A stretch of 64,000 bases of DNA from Stomorhina lunata (lineage: Eukaryota; Arthropoda; Insecta; Diptera; Rhiniidae): the NCBI GenBank assembly GCA_933228675.1, contig OW121743.1, positions 49,820,422 through 49,884,421 of the forward strand, written 5' to 3'. The notes beneath the pieces are model-generated. The model saw only the letters and a program-made list of their open reading frames with translations. It was not told the origin of the DNA and made no database searches. Position numbers and translations under genes: made by a program. Of this stretch, positions 36,870 through 49,025 are shown piece after piece; position 1 is the stretch's first letter; every line of letters begins with the position of its first letter.

Positions 36870-38380
36870 TTTATACCCACCATCAAAAAGAATGGGGGGT
36901 ATATTGACATTGTCATTCCGTTTGCAATTTCCTTAACATTGACTCAAAAATCAAAAAAATATTCTGAATCCTTATGAAATTCTAAGACGATTAAGCGATG
37001 TCCGTCTGTCTGTCCATCTGTCTGTTTGTCTGTTGAAATCACGATAATGCCTAAACGAAATGAGCTAGCTCACTGAAACTTAGTAAAAAAAACATTCCTT
37101 ATCTCCGAGAAAATTTTGGTATTGAAATTAGGAAAAATCGGTTAGCTCCAGTATAACCTCGCCTAAGCTAATCGCTTATTTGCCAATAAATAACGAACTG
37201 TAACAGCTGTGATGATAAAATGATAAAATGGTACATAGAAGTTTTGCATAAGCCCTAGGCAGCATATTAAATTTCATCAAAATCGGTTCATATTTAGTCA
37301 TAGCTCCCATACAACAGCCTAAATTTCACCTAAAATATACTTAAATGCCATAAATCTAAAACTATAACAGATACAACAACTAAATTTAGCACAAGAAAGT
37401 CTTGTGTCAATGCCAACTAGTACGTAAAATTTTGTCACAATCAGTCACCATTTGATGCCATATAAAAAACTTACGGAAACACAAAAATACAAAAAGAAAA
37501 TACGGTTTATGTCCGTCTTTCCGTCAGAGATAAGTGCGATAGTTCCTTAACTACAAGAGCGAGAGAGACAAAATTTAGCAAAAGTATTTTCAATGTGTTA
37601 TAGAAATTGTGTGCTGAAAATAGGTAAAATTGGTTCACATTTAGTTAGAGCTCCCATATAACCCTGTCCCGGGAATCACATTTATGCTGATAAATTGAAT
37701 AAAGTTGTAAAATCTATGACTACTAAATTTAGAACCGAGATGTTTTATGCAACTTTCAGTCAGTATGTCAAATCTTATAGGAATCGGTCCCTTTTTGACC
37801 ATAGCTTTCATATAAAAACCGCTCCCGGTAACTACTAAAATGCCACAAACGCCAGTTAAAAGCTATTAAATTATAAACTATGTCAGCTATGGCCACTAAA
37901 TTTTGCACAAATTTTGCTATAGTTCTTATATATGTATATAACATCCCCTTTTTTATATCTACAATCAAAAAGATTTGGAGGTACATTCAGTATATTAAGA
38001 TTGCATCTATGAAATTAGATAGCTATCAATCAATATTAGGTCTAGACTTTATACACGGTAGATGCATTAGGAACTCCTCACGAAATATATGAACCTGCCG
38101 TGTGGCTTTTAACATGTTTATGGCACAATGAAACAGGTTGTTAATGAAAAACTATATTCGGTTATGGAACAGCATTTTGTCCAAGGTAAATACTAGGGAA
38201 ACCACTTAGATACTATTAAATGTTGAACTCTAGTAGCTATACCACTGCAACCGAATTTAGTCCAAATACATTACCAACAATACCACATTTGGTCAACATT
38301 TTGAATAAGCTGCACTCTCGTACAACTTGATGGTGGGTACACAAGATTCGGCACAGCCGAATATAACACCCTTACTTGTT
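36870..38380 (+). mobile_element. Helentron-like family A copy A5, essentially full length
   Basis: The best reference copy of family A, 1.51 kb. The 5' end is TTATACCCACCATCAAAAAG with the partner GGGGGGTAT. GCGATGTCCGTCTGTCTGTC lies near 36998. The 3' subterminal repeat TTGATGGTGGGTA is followed by hairpin ATTCGGC-ACA-GCCGAAT (about 38346-38362) and CTTACTTGTT. There is no nested insert and no ORF, so it is a non-autonomous element. Confidence 0.78.
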
Positions 38381-39899
38381 TATTGTATCTTTGTGTACCC
38401 ATCATTATTTCCGACTTAGTTACATACATATATAATTCCAAAGAAATTCCAATTGGAACAAGGAGTACTTCTCTCAGGCAATGAGCTAATTCCGATTCTA
38501 TATCGAACTTAAGACCTCTGATATGCTAGGCAGAAGACTAACCTGCTATATCTCGGCGGTTCACTTCCGACTTAGTTTAGTACATTAAAATAATTAACTT
38601 TTGTGTTTGTGTAAGTTCAGTACAATATAACAAGATACTGTTTTCTCGAACCTTGGTAAATATCTATTGAAGTACATCGTTCCAGATTTGACCCACAAGC
38701 TATGCGATCTTAAAAACGCTTTTCGGTTTTAAATTTGATATAATTAAAGAATATCTTTATTTGTGATTTGTTACAAACCAAATGAAAAACTTTATATACA
38801 TACCTCAAATCATTTATGATGGTGGATTCTAGAACACGCTAAAGATCTAACTAAAACACTAACATCTCTATAGCCACTATATCAATAAAAACTTTTGTTA
38901 AAACAAATAACAATAACGAACTACTTGTACTTTTTCTTAACTAAATACTAATCAAACGCATGCAAAAGCATATTTCCAGCGAAAAACTTTTAATGGCATT
39001 TAAATGTTGAAAAGAAAACTAAAACTCAAGAATAAAAAAGTTTTTTAAGACTTTTTTTTTCTTGCTTCTGGAAATATTGCCACGTTCAACATACAATACA
39101 ATTTGTTTTACATTAATAGACATTCATGCAACCTTTTCTTACAATTTCGTCATTTTTTTTTTATTTTTTTTTATTTCTACTTTTTTCCTTTTTTACTACT
39201 TACAAAGTTGTTGATGTTGCAAGTTTTGTTGCATAAGTAAGTTTTTCGCAGTTTTGTAAGAACAGAAATAAAATATTTTATTTAAAGAGAAAAAATTGGG
39301 AATTATATACTGGCAGATTTCTTCTTAATATTTTTAGTATAATCTACAAAATAAAATGGCAAATATCAAGCACGAAACATGGAAAAAAGTTAAGAATTAT
39401 TTTTGTATATATATATATTTTTTTGCAATTCAAATAAAATGTGTAAGTGATTGTTATATGCGTGTTAACATTGGCAATAATTCAAATGGAAATGTTAAGA
39501 ACAAAATATTGATTTTCGCTCAAATTGTATATGCGGGAAGTGGAAGTGTATTAAGTTTTGTTAAACTTTTACCTTGTCAGCTGACCTTATGTTGGGATTG
39601 GAAATAAATATAAATTCCATATAAGATAGACAGAAATGCTGAATTGTGAAAGGTATATCATTATCTTGTTAATAATGTTGCATGATAAAAAAAGTTGTTG
39701 CAAAATGTTTTTCTATGTTTCGTTCTTGAACGCACGTAAAGCAGTTAAGCTCCAAAACTCGTTAATTAAATAATTGGCAAGAATTCATGTTTTAATCTAG
39801 AAAGGATTTCCGTTTTTAGAGGCTCACGCACTAAATGAACGCAAAAATCAATTTAAACATTTCACGGGTTTCTTTCGCTCTAACCCATTTTCCTATAGC
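38381..39899. other. AT-rich DNA, no gene seen
   Basis: No supported coding region was found. A tRNA-like stretch lies at 38475-38575. An 83-codon ORF at 39356-39607 has no recognisable motif and is not called. Confidence 0.45.
38475..38575 (-). repeat. Possible tRNA-derived SINE head (weak)
   Basis: Read on the minus strand, ATAGCAGGTTAGTCTTCTGC and, about 30 bases later, AAGTTCGATA resemble pol III A and B boxes. No cloverleaf forms. The CTGCCTAGCA phrase is shared with the tRNA-like sequence at 52566-52632. Confidence 0.33.
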
Positions 39900-41545
39900 A
39901 AAATAATTCTAACGAAAATTATTCTATAGAAAAAAAGTTCTAACGAAAAATTTTCGATCGAAAAATAATTCTAACTTAAATTTTTCTAAAGAAAAATAAT
40001 TTTAACGAAAATTTTTCTGTGGGAAAATATTTCTAAAGAAAATTTTTCTATAGATAAATATTTCTAAAGAATATGTTTCTATAGGAAAATATTTCTAAAG
40101 AAAATTTTTCTATAGAAAAATACATATAAAAAAATTTTTCTATAGAAAAATATTTCTAAAGAAAATTTTTCTATAGAAAAATATTTTTAAACGAAAATTT
40201 TTCTATAGAAAAATATTTCTAAACGAAAATTTTTCTATAGAAAAATATTTCTAAACGAAAATTTTTCTATAGAAAAATATTTCTAAACGAAAATTTTTCT
40301 CTAGAAAAATATTTCTAAACGAAAATTTTTCTATAGAAAAATATTTCTAAACGAAAATTTTTCTATAAAAAAATATTTCTAAACGAAAATTTTTCTATAG
40401 AAAAATATTTCTAAACGAAAATTTTTCTATAGAAAAATATTTCCAAACGAAAATTTTTCTATAGAAAAATATTTCTAAACGAAAATTTTTCTATAGAAAA
40501 ATATTTCTAAACGAAAATTTTTCTCTAGAAAAATATTTCTAAACGAAAATTTTTCTATAGAAAAATATTTCTAAACGAAAATTTTTCTATAGAAAAATAT
40601 TTCCAAACGAAAATTTTTCTATAGAAAAATATTTCTAAACGAAAATTTTTCTATAGAAAAATATTTCTAAACGAAAATTTTTCTATAGAAAAATATTTCT
40701 AAACGAAAATTTTTCTATAGAAAAATATTTCTAAACGAAAATTTTTCTATAGAAAAATATTTCTAAACGAAAATTTTTCTATAGAAAAATATTTCTAAAC
40801 GAAAATTTTTCTATAGAAAAATATTTCTAAACGAAAATTTTTCTATAGAAAAATATTTCTAAACGAAAATTTTTCTATAGAAAAATATTTCTAAACGAAA
40901 ATTTTTCTATAGAAAAATATTTCTAAACGAAAATTTTTCTATAGAAAAATATTTCTAAACGAAAATTTTTCTATAGAAAAATATTTCTAAACGAAAATTT
41001 TTCTATAGAAAAATATTTCTAAACGAAAATTTTTCTATAGAAAAATATTTCTAACCGAAAATTTTTCTATAGAAAAATATTTCTAACCGAAAATTTTTCT
41101 ATAGAAAAATATTTCTAACCGAAAATTTTTCTATAGAAAAATATTTCTAACCGAAAATTTTTCTATAGAAAAATATTTCTAACCGAAAATTTTTCTATAG
41201 AAAAATATTTCTAACCGAAAATTTTTCTATAGAAAAATATTTCTAACCGAAAATTTTTCTATAGAAAAATATTTCTAACCGAAAATTTTTCTATAGAAAA
41301 ATATTTCTAACCGAAAATTTTTCTATAGAAAAATATTTCTAACCGAAAATTTTTCTATAGAAAAATATTTCTAACCGAAAATTTTTCTATAGAAAAATAT
41401 TTCTAACCGAAAATTTTTCTATAGAAAAATATTTCTAAACGAAAATTTTTAAGAAAAATATTTTTTACCGAAATTTTTTCTATAGAAAAATATTTCCATC
41501 GAAAATGTTCAACAGAAAAGTATTTTTAACAAAAATTTTTCTTAA
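39900..41545 (-). repeat. 32-bp minisatellite, related to the 31-bp array but inverted
   Basis: The unit is AAAAATATTTCTAAACG plus AAAATTTTTCTATAG, 32 bp, about 49 copies, very uniform between 40190 and 41420. The reverse complement shares CTATAGAAAAATTTTCG and AATATTTTT with the 24230-31035 unit and differs only in a 5-6-base middle. The last ~12 units (about 41050-41410) have CTAACCG in place of CTAAACG, which points to block-wise homogenisation. Rare variants (CTCTAG, TTCCAAACG) recur at lags of 224 and 160 bp, that is 7 and 5 units. Confidence 0.97.
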
Positions 41546-42411
41546 GTTCGCTTATCCTCTTCTGCTGTAATAATTTGAAAAAAAGAAAATCTTCTTTCTT
41601 TTAGAAAAAAGCATTTAGTACTTTTGAGTCTCTTTAGAGACCCAATACCTAATTTCCCCTTAATTGGTGTTTTCAAGTTTGAAATACTTAAGATCATTGG
41701 CTCCACCGGGTCTTGTGCCTTTTGTTGTAAGACTTAAAAAAGTCTTATTATTTTATATTAATTTAAAATGAACAAATTTGTTTGTTCAAGTTTTCAAAAT
41801 TTACTTCTTAAGTATTACCGCCTTTGTTGGCAGCTACAACTGCCTTTAAATTTTCATCTTTCCTCAAAGTTCTGAGTCATTGTTACTGTCACTAAAAACT
41901 TTATGAATGTCAAGATTTCCCTTAGGATAGCTAAAGGACATCATAATATGACACAGCTACTGCGTTGTCGTTCACTTAAAAAGTTTCTCCATCTTCTTAT
42001 GTTATCACAAGTTTCAATTGAACGCAATAGAAGGCAGAGATACCAGCAATCAACGAGCTACGACTAAGGCTCTTTTTCAATATTTTATATTCCCAAAAAA
42101 AGTTTTGCCAAGAATTTTCAAGTGAAATTGTTTCATACAAATTTTGCAAAATTTTAAGAAGAACTAAAGAAAAGTTTAATATTATTTTTTAATTGTGTCA
42201 ATAGGAATTATAACAGTTTTTTTTGAAGAAGTTTTAAGGAAGAGCTTGAGTCTTTCAACGCAGCTACATGTATAATTGAGTGTTAATTTTAGCTCATTAT
42301 ACGGTTTTTTATTTCCGCTGTACTTTTGAATTTTTAAGAATTTTTTTAATTTGTTTCAAATATTTCAAGACAAAAATAATCAAAAGGAAGTTTTCAAAAA
42401 GCTGGCTTTAA
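41546..42411. other. AT-rich DNA, no gene seen
   Basis: No coding region or element end was recognised between the 32-bp array and the TIR element starting at 42416. Confidence 0.45.
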
Positions 42412-42694
42412 AAATCTGTGGCTTGATGTTAAAAGGGCCAATGTCAATTTTCGGTTATTTTGAGTTAGCCGTTGCATTAGGTTCCTTATTTTAATATATT
42501 TTATTTTGTTTCAACAGCCAATTTTTAGTTCATCCCAGAACAGCTTTATAAGAAATTTAAGGGTCAATGTCACTTTGAACTCATCTACAACTATTTGCGC
42601 TAAAAGGACCAATGTCGACATTGGCCCTTTTTTTCATTAACAAATTTTTTATATTTTCAGATCTTTGGCTTAGTTTTAAAAGGGCCAATGTCAA

Positions 42695-44022
42695 TAATTT
42701 AAGACCCTCCTTTTAGTATACCAATAGGCTTAGAATCACATTTTCAGTCGATTTAGCGATGTCAGTCCGTCCGTCCTTCTGGCTGGACGGCTGGCTGGAC
42801 CCGCATGTAAACCATGTAATTAAAGCACAGGTCGCAATTCTAAAGATAATTTGATGAAATTTGGCACAGATCATTTTATAGTGGAGCCATGGCTACTGAA
42901 ATTCATCAAAATTGGTCCATTATTTATGGTACCTCCCATAGGTACGACTTCACGGAATTGATATTTTGGCCACATATATTAATATTTTTTTCATGTAATT
43001 TAAAACAAATCCTGCATATATAAACCAAAATCACTATATTAAATTTCGTTTAAATCGGTCCACATTTGACCGTAGCTCCCATACAAACTCTTTAACTCTT
43101 TAAGTAAGAAAAGCTATAGTCGGTCAAGCCCGACTATATAATACTAAGGTCAAATATGGACCAACAATTAAACAAGTTTTCCTTAAGTCTTAGAGACATA
43201 CATACATACATATACTTTGTGCTATTTTTCCAAAATTTCGAGATTTATATCATTTCCGGCTAAGGACCTGATATGGGAGCTAGGGTCAATTGTGGACCGA
43301 TTGTTACCAAATTTTGATTATTGGTTTATATTTACAAAATATTTATCTGTGCAAAGTTTAAGTAATCAACTGCATTTATCTTTAGAGTTATTAACGTTTT
43401 TGTGCTTTTATGTGTATATAAACGTCTTTTGAGAATGTGACTTGTATGGGAGGTATGGTCAAATATGGGCCGATTTCTACAAAATTAGGAATACTGATTA
43501 AGGTTATGATAAGCAATATTTGAGAGAATATTGTTGAAATACAACTAATTTTGTGGCTGTAAAGGACCAAAAACTCTATTCCGGGAAGGCATCCCTATGG
43601 GAGGCAACCGAAATAGTAATCCGTTTGTACCCAAAAAGTATAGGGATCGAACCTGTGCCAAATTTCATCAAATTATCTCTAAAGTTACGACCTGTAGAGT
43701 GATAACAAGCTTACATGGATAACCGGCCAGCCAGCCAGCCGGCCGGACGGACATCGTTAAAACAACTCAAGGAGTGATTCTAAGTCGATTGGTATACTAA
43801 AAGGTAGGTCTCAGACCAATATTTCTATGCGTTACAAACATCAGCACAAACCCAATATACCCTTTCCACCTCGGAAATCTAAAGATAGTGAGAATTTTAA
43901 GTTTATTTTTTGCAAAATTTAGCAAATATTTGTCTTTATACAGGAAAAAGAACTCCTTTGACCTTAGTGGTGAAGGGTATCGTATGGTCGGGGTTGGCCG
44001 ACTATAACACTTTTTTACTTGT
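42695..44022 (+). mobile_element. Helentron-like family B copy B3, interrupted by B4
   Basis: Plus-strand body (GATTTAGCGATGTCAGTCCG and TTTGACCGTAGCTCCCATAC) runs to about 43106 and resumes near 43876. It ends with TGGTGAAGGGTATCGTATGG, hairpin GTCGG-GGTTGG-CCGAC and TTTTTTACTTGTTT near 44020. The 5' terminus is missing. Confidence 0.62.
43107..43872 (-). mobile_element. Helentron-like family B copy B4, nested in B3
   Basis: The 3' end is at about 43107-43145 (minus strand: hairpin AGTCGGGCTTGACCGACT, then CTTACTT). The opposite end reaches CCAATATACCCTTTCCACCT at about 43870, so the 5' hairpin is cut short. It contains CGTTACAAACATCAGCACAA as in B1. Confidence 0.6.
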
Positions 44023-44447
44023 TTTTCATGAAATTGAAAAAAAGATCCAGCTTATGTAAACCAAAATCACTGTACCAAATTTCATTGAAATCGGTCCACA
44101 TTTGACCATAGCTCCCATATAAGCTCTTCTGTCAAAACAACCTAAATGAGACAAAAATCACTAAAACGATCGTCAATCTGAAGATAATGAGAATTTTGAT
44201 TTTATTTTACATATATCATTTTTGTAAAAACTTTAATCAATTTGCCGAATTTCGAGATAATCGGTCCACATTTGACCTGAGCTCTTATATAAGTCAAAAT
44301 GACCGAAACAGCTTAAATATATAAGTTTTCACAAAAAGTTTGCATGATGGCAAAATTTTGCAAATATTTGTCTTTATACACCTTTGACCTTCGTGGTGAA
44401 GGGTATCGTATGGTGGGCTTGACCGACTATAGCAATTTCTTATTTGT
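44023..44447 (+). mobile_element. Helentron-like family B copy B5 (5' truncated)
   Basis: Body phrases of family B (TTTGACCATAGCTCCCATAT, AACAGCTTAAATATATAAG) end with GTGGTGAAGGGTATCGTATG, GGGCTTGACCGACTATAGC and TTCTTATTTGTT at about 44447. It abuts B3 head to tail. Confidence 0.6.
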
Positions 44448-44790
44448 TATTAGATATATACATATATCTTCTGAAATCAATAATATTTGTAGTTACATAA
44501 CAAACAGCTGCTAAATAATGTTTCAGTTTTTTTCTGTCACGAGGGCCAGAAAGAATATCTAATATAATAATGGGATAGTGCTAAAAGGGCCAAGGTCATA
44601 CTTTTTTCTTAATTTCAAATTTTTTTTAAAGAATTTATTTTACCAAATCCTCTAATAGGTCATAATACAAATATGATTAGCGAAACCTGGAATTTAGCTG
44701 AGCAAAACAAAATCTTCAATTCTAATTTTCTCAAAACTGATTTTTTTAACATTGGCCCTTTTAGCAACAAGCCACAGAAATGTGAATAAC

Positions 44791-45459
44791 CAGAGACCGT
44801 AACTGTTAAAACTTTTATCGTAAAAGTCAGAAAAAAAAGTTATTTTTTGACTTTTATTTTTTCGATAAAAAATAACAGTTATTTTTGACTTTTATTTTTT
44901 CAAGCAAAAATAAAAGTTATTTTTTAACTTTTATTTTTTTGAGCAAAAATAACAGTTATTTTTGACTTTTATTATTTCGAGCATGAATAAAAGTTATTTT
45001 TTGACTTTTTTTTCGAGCAGAAATAAAAGTTATTTTTTGACTCTTATTTTTTCGAGCAGAAATAAAAGTTACTTTTGTTTAAATTCATGATAAATTTATT
45101 GAAAATTTTTGTCAAACAAAGATAATTTTTCAGTGAAAATAATTTGCATACGCTCAAAAATTAATGGAGTTGAGTTTCGCAATCATAATTAGGGTTGAAA
45201 ACACAAAAATAACTTTTATTTCTGCTCGAAAAAATAAAAGTCAAAAAATAACTTTTACTTCTGCTCGAAAAAATAAAAGTCAAAAAATTACTTTTATTCA
45301 TGATCGAAATAACAAAAGTGATTTTTAAAAATCATCGCATTTTATGAAAATTTTGTCCAAGACTATCAAAATGGTATACTTGGTTTTATTCTCCGATATT
45401 TCCTTGCGGTTGCTTTTTTTAATCAAAAATTCAAAAATTACAGTTATTTTCGGTCCCTG
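44791..45459. mobile_element. Foldback hAT-type MITE with perfect 8-bp duplication
   Basis: TGAATAAC precedes (44783-44790) and follows (45460-45467) a 669-bp element with ends CAGAGACCG and CGGTCCCTG. Inside, a ~44-bp unit containing CGAGCAGAAATAAAAGTTAT and TTTTTTGACTTTTATTTTTT is repeated about six times in one orientation (44820-45075) and about three times inverted (45200-45320). The two blocks can pair over roughly 85 bp. No ORF. It sits 13 bases past the end of the TIR element 42416-44777. Confidence 0.88.
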
Positions 45460-45467
45460 TGAATAAC

Positions 45468-45779
45468 TTTAATATTGAAAGGAATAAATAGAGTTTGTAT
45501 TATTATTTTACATTTTCTCATATTATGTTTTTACGAAACTTTGAAAAATCAACTTACAGTTATTTTATTTCCTTTGACACTATGTAATGATTGACCCCTA
45601 GGATTTGTTCACAGTTAAATCTGTTTCTCTTAAAAGTTATATTTTCTTGGGAATTGTTAAATTAAGAAATTTCTAAAACAAAATGCAAGAGACAAAGTTC
45701 GTAACATGACTTTTTCAAAAGTCATTAGAGAGTTTTCTTAATCAATGGAAAATATGAAAATTCGACAACATAATAAAAA
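45468..45779. other. AT-rich spacer, nothing seen
   Basis: No gene or repeat boundary was recognised between the foldback MITE and the third minisatellite array. Confidence 0.4.
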
Positions 45780-48640
45780 TCTAAATACTAAAAGATTTTC
45801 GTTAGAAATATTTTTCTAGAGAAAATTTTTTTTTAGAAATCTTTTTCTATAGAAAAATTTTCGTTTGGAAATATTTTTCTATAGAAAAATTTTCGTTTGG
45901 AAATATTTTTCTATAGAAAAATTTTCGTTTGGAAATATTTTTCTATAGAAAAATTTTCGTTTGGAAATATTTTCGGTTAGAAATATTTTTCTATAGAAAA
46001 ATTTTCTTTAGCATTTTCTCTGGAATTTTTTCTAAAGAAAAATTTTCTTTGGAGAGTTAATAATTCGAACTTTAGTACTAATTTAAAAATTAGGTTTATT
46101 CTTTGGAAAATTTTTTCTTTAGAAACATTTTCTTTAGAAATATTTTTCTGTAAAAAAATTTTCATTAGAAATATTTTTCTTTAGAAAGATTTTTTTTAGA
46201 ATTTTTTTTACAGAAAAATTTTCTTTAGAATTTTTCTTTCTAAAGACACAATTTTTGGTTAGAAATATTTTTCCATAGAAAAATTTATCTTACTATTTTT
46301 TTTTTCTATGGAATAATTTTCTTTAGAATTTTTTTTCTGTCGAAAAATTTTCTTTCTCTATAGAAAAATTTCCGTTCAAATTTTTTTTCTTTAGAAAAAT
46401 TTTCTTTATTAATATTATTCTACCGAAAAATATTCTTTAAAAATTTTTTTCTAAAGAAAAACTTTCTTTAGATTTTTTTTCTATAGATAAATTTTGTTTA
46501 GAAAATTTCTTTTTTAAATTTTTTTTCTAAAGAAAAATTTTCGATATAATTTTTTTTCTATAGAAAAATTGTCTTTGGAATTTTTTTTCTATTGAAAAAT
46601 TTTCTTTAAATTTTTTTTTTCACAGAAAAAATTTCGTTACAATTTTTTTTCTATAGAAAAATTTTCTTAAGAATTTTTTTCTATAGAAAAATTTTCTTTA
46701 GAATTTTCTTTTCTATAGAAAAATTTTCTTTAAAATTTTGCTATTTTTTTTTTAAATTTTTATTCCTATAGTAAAATTTTCTTTAGATTTTTTTATAGAA
46801 ATTTTTTTTTATAAAGAAAAATTTTCTGTATAAAAATTTCGTCAGAAATATTTTTCTATATAAAAATTTCTTTAGAAGTATTTTTCTATAGAAAAAATTT
46901 CATTCGAAATATTCTTCTATAAAAAAAATTTCTTTAGAAATATTTTTCTATTGAAAAAATTTCTTTAGAAATATTTTCTATAGAAAAATTTTCTTTAGAT
47001 TTTTTGTCTATAAAATAACTTTCTTAAGAATATTTTCTATAGAAAAGTTTTCTTTAGAATTTTTTTTCAAAAGAACAATTTTCTTTGGATTTTTTTTGCT
47101 ATAAAAAATTTTCTTTAGAATTTTTTTTCTATAGAGAAAAATTTCTCTTTAAAAAAATTTTCTTTAGAAATAATATTTTCTTTAAAAAATTTTTCTTTAT
47201 AAATAATTTTTTAAAGAAAAATTTTCTTTAAAAATATTTTTCTATAGAAAAATTTACTTTAAATATATTTTTCTGTAGAAAAATTTCTTCAGAATTTTTT
47301 TTCTAAAAAAAAATTTTCTTTAGAAGTATTTTTCTATAGAAAGATTTTCTTTCGAAATATTTTTCTATTAAAAAAATTTTCTTTAGAAATATTTTTCCGT
47401 AGAAAAATTTTGTTTAGAAGTATTTTTGTAAAGAAAAATATTTTTTTCTATGGAATTTTCTTTTCTTAGAAAAATTTTTTTCAGAATTTTTTTTATAGAA
47501 AAATTTTCTTTAGAATTTTTTTTCTATAGACAAATTTTTTTTAGAATTTTTATTCCTATAGTACAATTTTCTTTAGATTTTTTTTATCTAGAATTTTTTT
47601 CTAAAGAAAAATTTTCTGTATAAAAATTTCCTTAGAAATATTTTTCTATATAAAGATTTCTTTAGAAGTATTTTTCTATAGAAAAATTTTCATTCGAAAT
47701 ATTTTTCTATGAAAAAATTTTCTTTAGAAATATTTCTCTATAGAAAATTTTTCTTTAGAAATATTTTTCTATTGAAAAAATTTCCTTAGAAATATTTTCT
47801 ATAGAAAAATTTTCTTTCGATTTTTTGTCTATAGAAAAATTTTCTTAAGAATATATTTCTATAGAAAAGTTTTCTGTAGATTGTTTTTTGCAAAAGAACA
47901 ATTTTCTTTGGATTTTTTTTTGCTATAAAAAATTTTCTTTCGAATTTTGTTTCTATAGAGAAAAAATTTTCTTTGAAATTATTTTTCTATAAAAATATTT
48001 TCTTTAGAAATAATTTTTTAAAGAATAATTTTCTTTAAAAATATTTTTCTATAGAAAAATTTGCTTTAGAAATATTTTTCTGTAGAAAATTTTCGGTTAG
48101 AATTTTGTTTCTAAAGAAAAATTTTCGTTAGAAGTATTTTTCTATAGAAAAATTTTCTTTCGAAATATTTTTCTATAGAAAAATTTTCGGGAATTAATTA
48201 TTCGAACTTTAGAATTAATTGAAAAATTAGGTTTCATCAGGCTTGAGTTCATTTGATTTTCAAATTATTAATTTTGAAAATTGGAAAGTAAATTATGGAG
48301 AAAATTTTCTTTAAAATTTTTTTTCTATAGAGCAATTTTCTTTAGAATTATTTTTCTATAGAAGAATTATGTTTAGAAGTATTTTTGTAAAAAAAAATAT
48401 TTTTTTCTATGGAAATTTTTTTTTGAAATTTTCTTTTCTTAGAAAAATTTTTTTCAGAATTTTTTTTTAAAGAAAAATTTTCTTTAGGATTTGTTTTGAT
48501 AGAAAAATTTTCTTTAGAATTTTTTTCTCAACAAAAGAATTTTATAATCTTTTTTCTATAGAAAAATTTTCTTTAGAATTTATTTCTTTAAAAAAATATT
48601 TCTTAAGATATATTTTTCTATAGAAATATTTTTCTGCTTT
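45780..48640 (+). repeat. Diverged array of the CTATAG-palindrome repeat
   Basis: About 90 degenerate units of ~30-32 bp have cores such as TTTTTCTATAGAAAAATTTT followed by CTTTAGAAAT or CGTTTGGAAATA. It is in the same orientation as the 24230 array and opposite to 39900-41545. Larger duplications are visible: 46750-47140 resembles 47555-47960, and a non-repeat stretch (ATTCGAACTTTAG...AAAATTAGGTTT) appears near 46060 and 48200. Much more decayed than the other two arrays. Confidence 0.92.
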
Positions 48641-48802
48641 AAAATTAATTAAACTTTTTTGGATTCCTAAAAAAACACAACCATGACATAACATTATTTA
48701 ACCTGACATATGTCAACATTAAAGAACAGTTCTAAAAATTTATTATATATAACAAGTTGCCAACAAAATTTTTTCTTAAACAATTAAACAACATTTTAAC
48801 CG

Positions 48803-48838
48803 ACTAACAAGAGCTCATATCTTTCAATTTCATTTCAG
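48803..48838 (+). other. 3' splice site upstream of the kekkon exon
   Basis: CTAAC (branch-point-like, 48804-48808) is followed by a T-rich tract and TTTCATTTCAG ending at 48838. This is a strong acceptor and marks the likely start of the exon at 48839. The exon then has 5' UTR before the ATG at 49292. The repeat-rich DNA before it may be intron. Confidence 0.62.
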
Positions 48839-49025
48839 AACGATGATATGTTGTACTGCGGCTGCTGTCACGGTGCCAACCATAAACTTGGAAAACGGGA
48901 ATATCAAACAGTTTTTGCTAAAACCACTCGGGCGACAATATAAAATTGTGGGCAACTTGTAAAAGTGGGAGAGAGCAAAACAATCAAAAAAGAAAGGCGA
49001 CAAGTTTATAGCGTTGTACATTTCT

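Larger units (their letters stand above)
42416..44777. mobile_element. TIR element with AAAAGGGCCAATGT repeats, filled with family-B copies
   Basis: The left end CTGTGGCTTGATGTTAAAAG and right end (inverted) CTGTGGCTTGTTGCTAAAAG extend as TIRs of about 29 bp ending in GGGCCAATGT. AAAT flanks both sides (42412-42415 and 44778-44781). AAAAGGGCCAATGTCAA recurs inside near 42433 and 42668, and near 42602-42632 forms a near-perfect 30-bp palindrome centred on GTCGAC. No transposase. Family-B Helentron-like copies occupy about 42695-44447. Confidence 0.7.

Noticed and set aside
39356..39607. 83-codon ORF
   Set aside because: No recognisable motif, AT-driven composition, no splice or repeat context that supports it.
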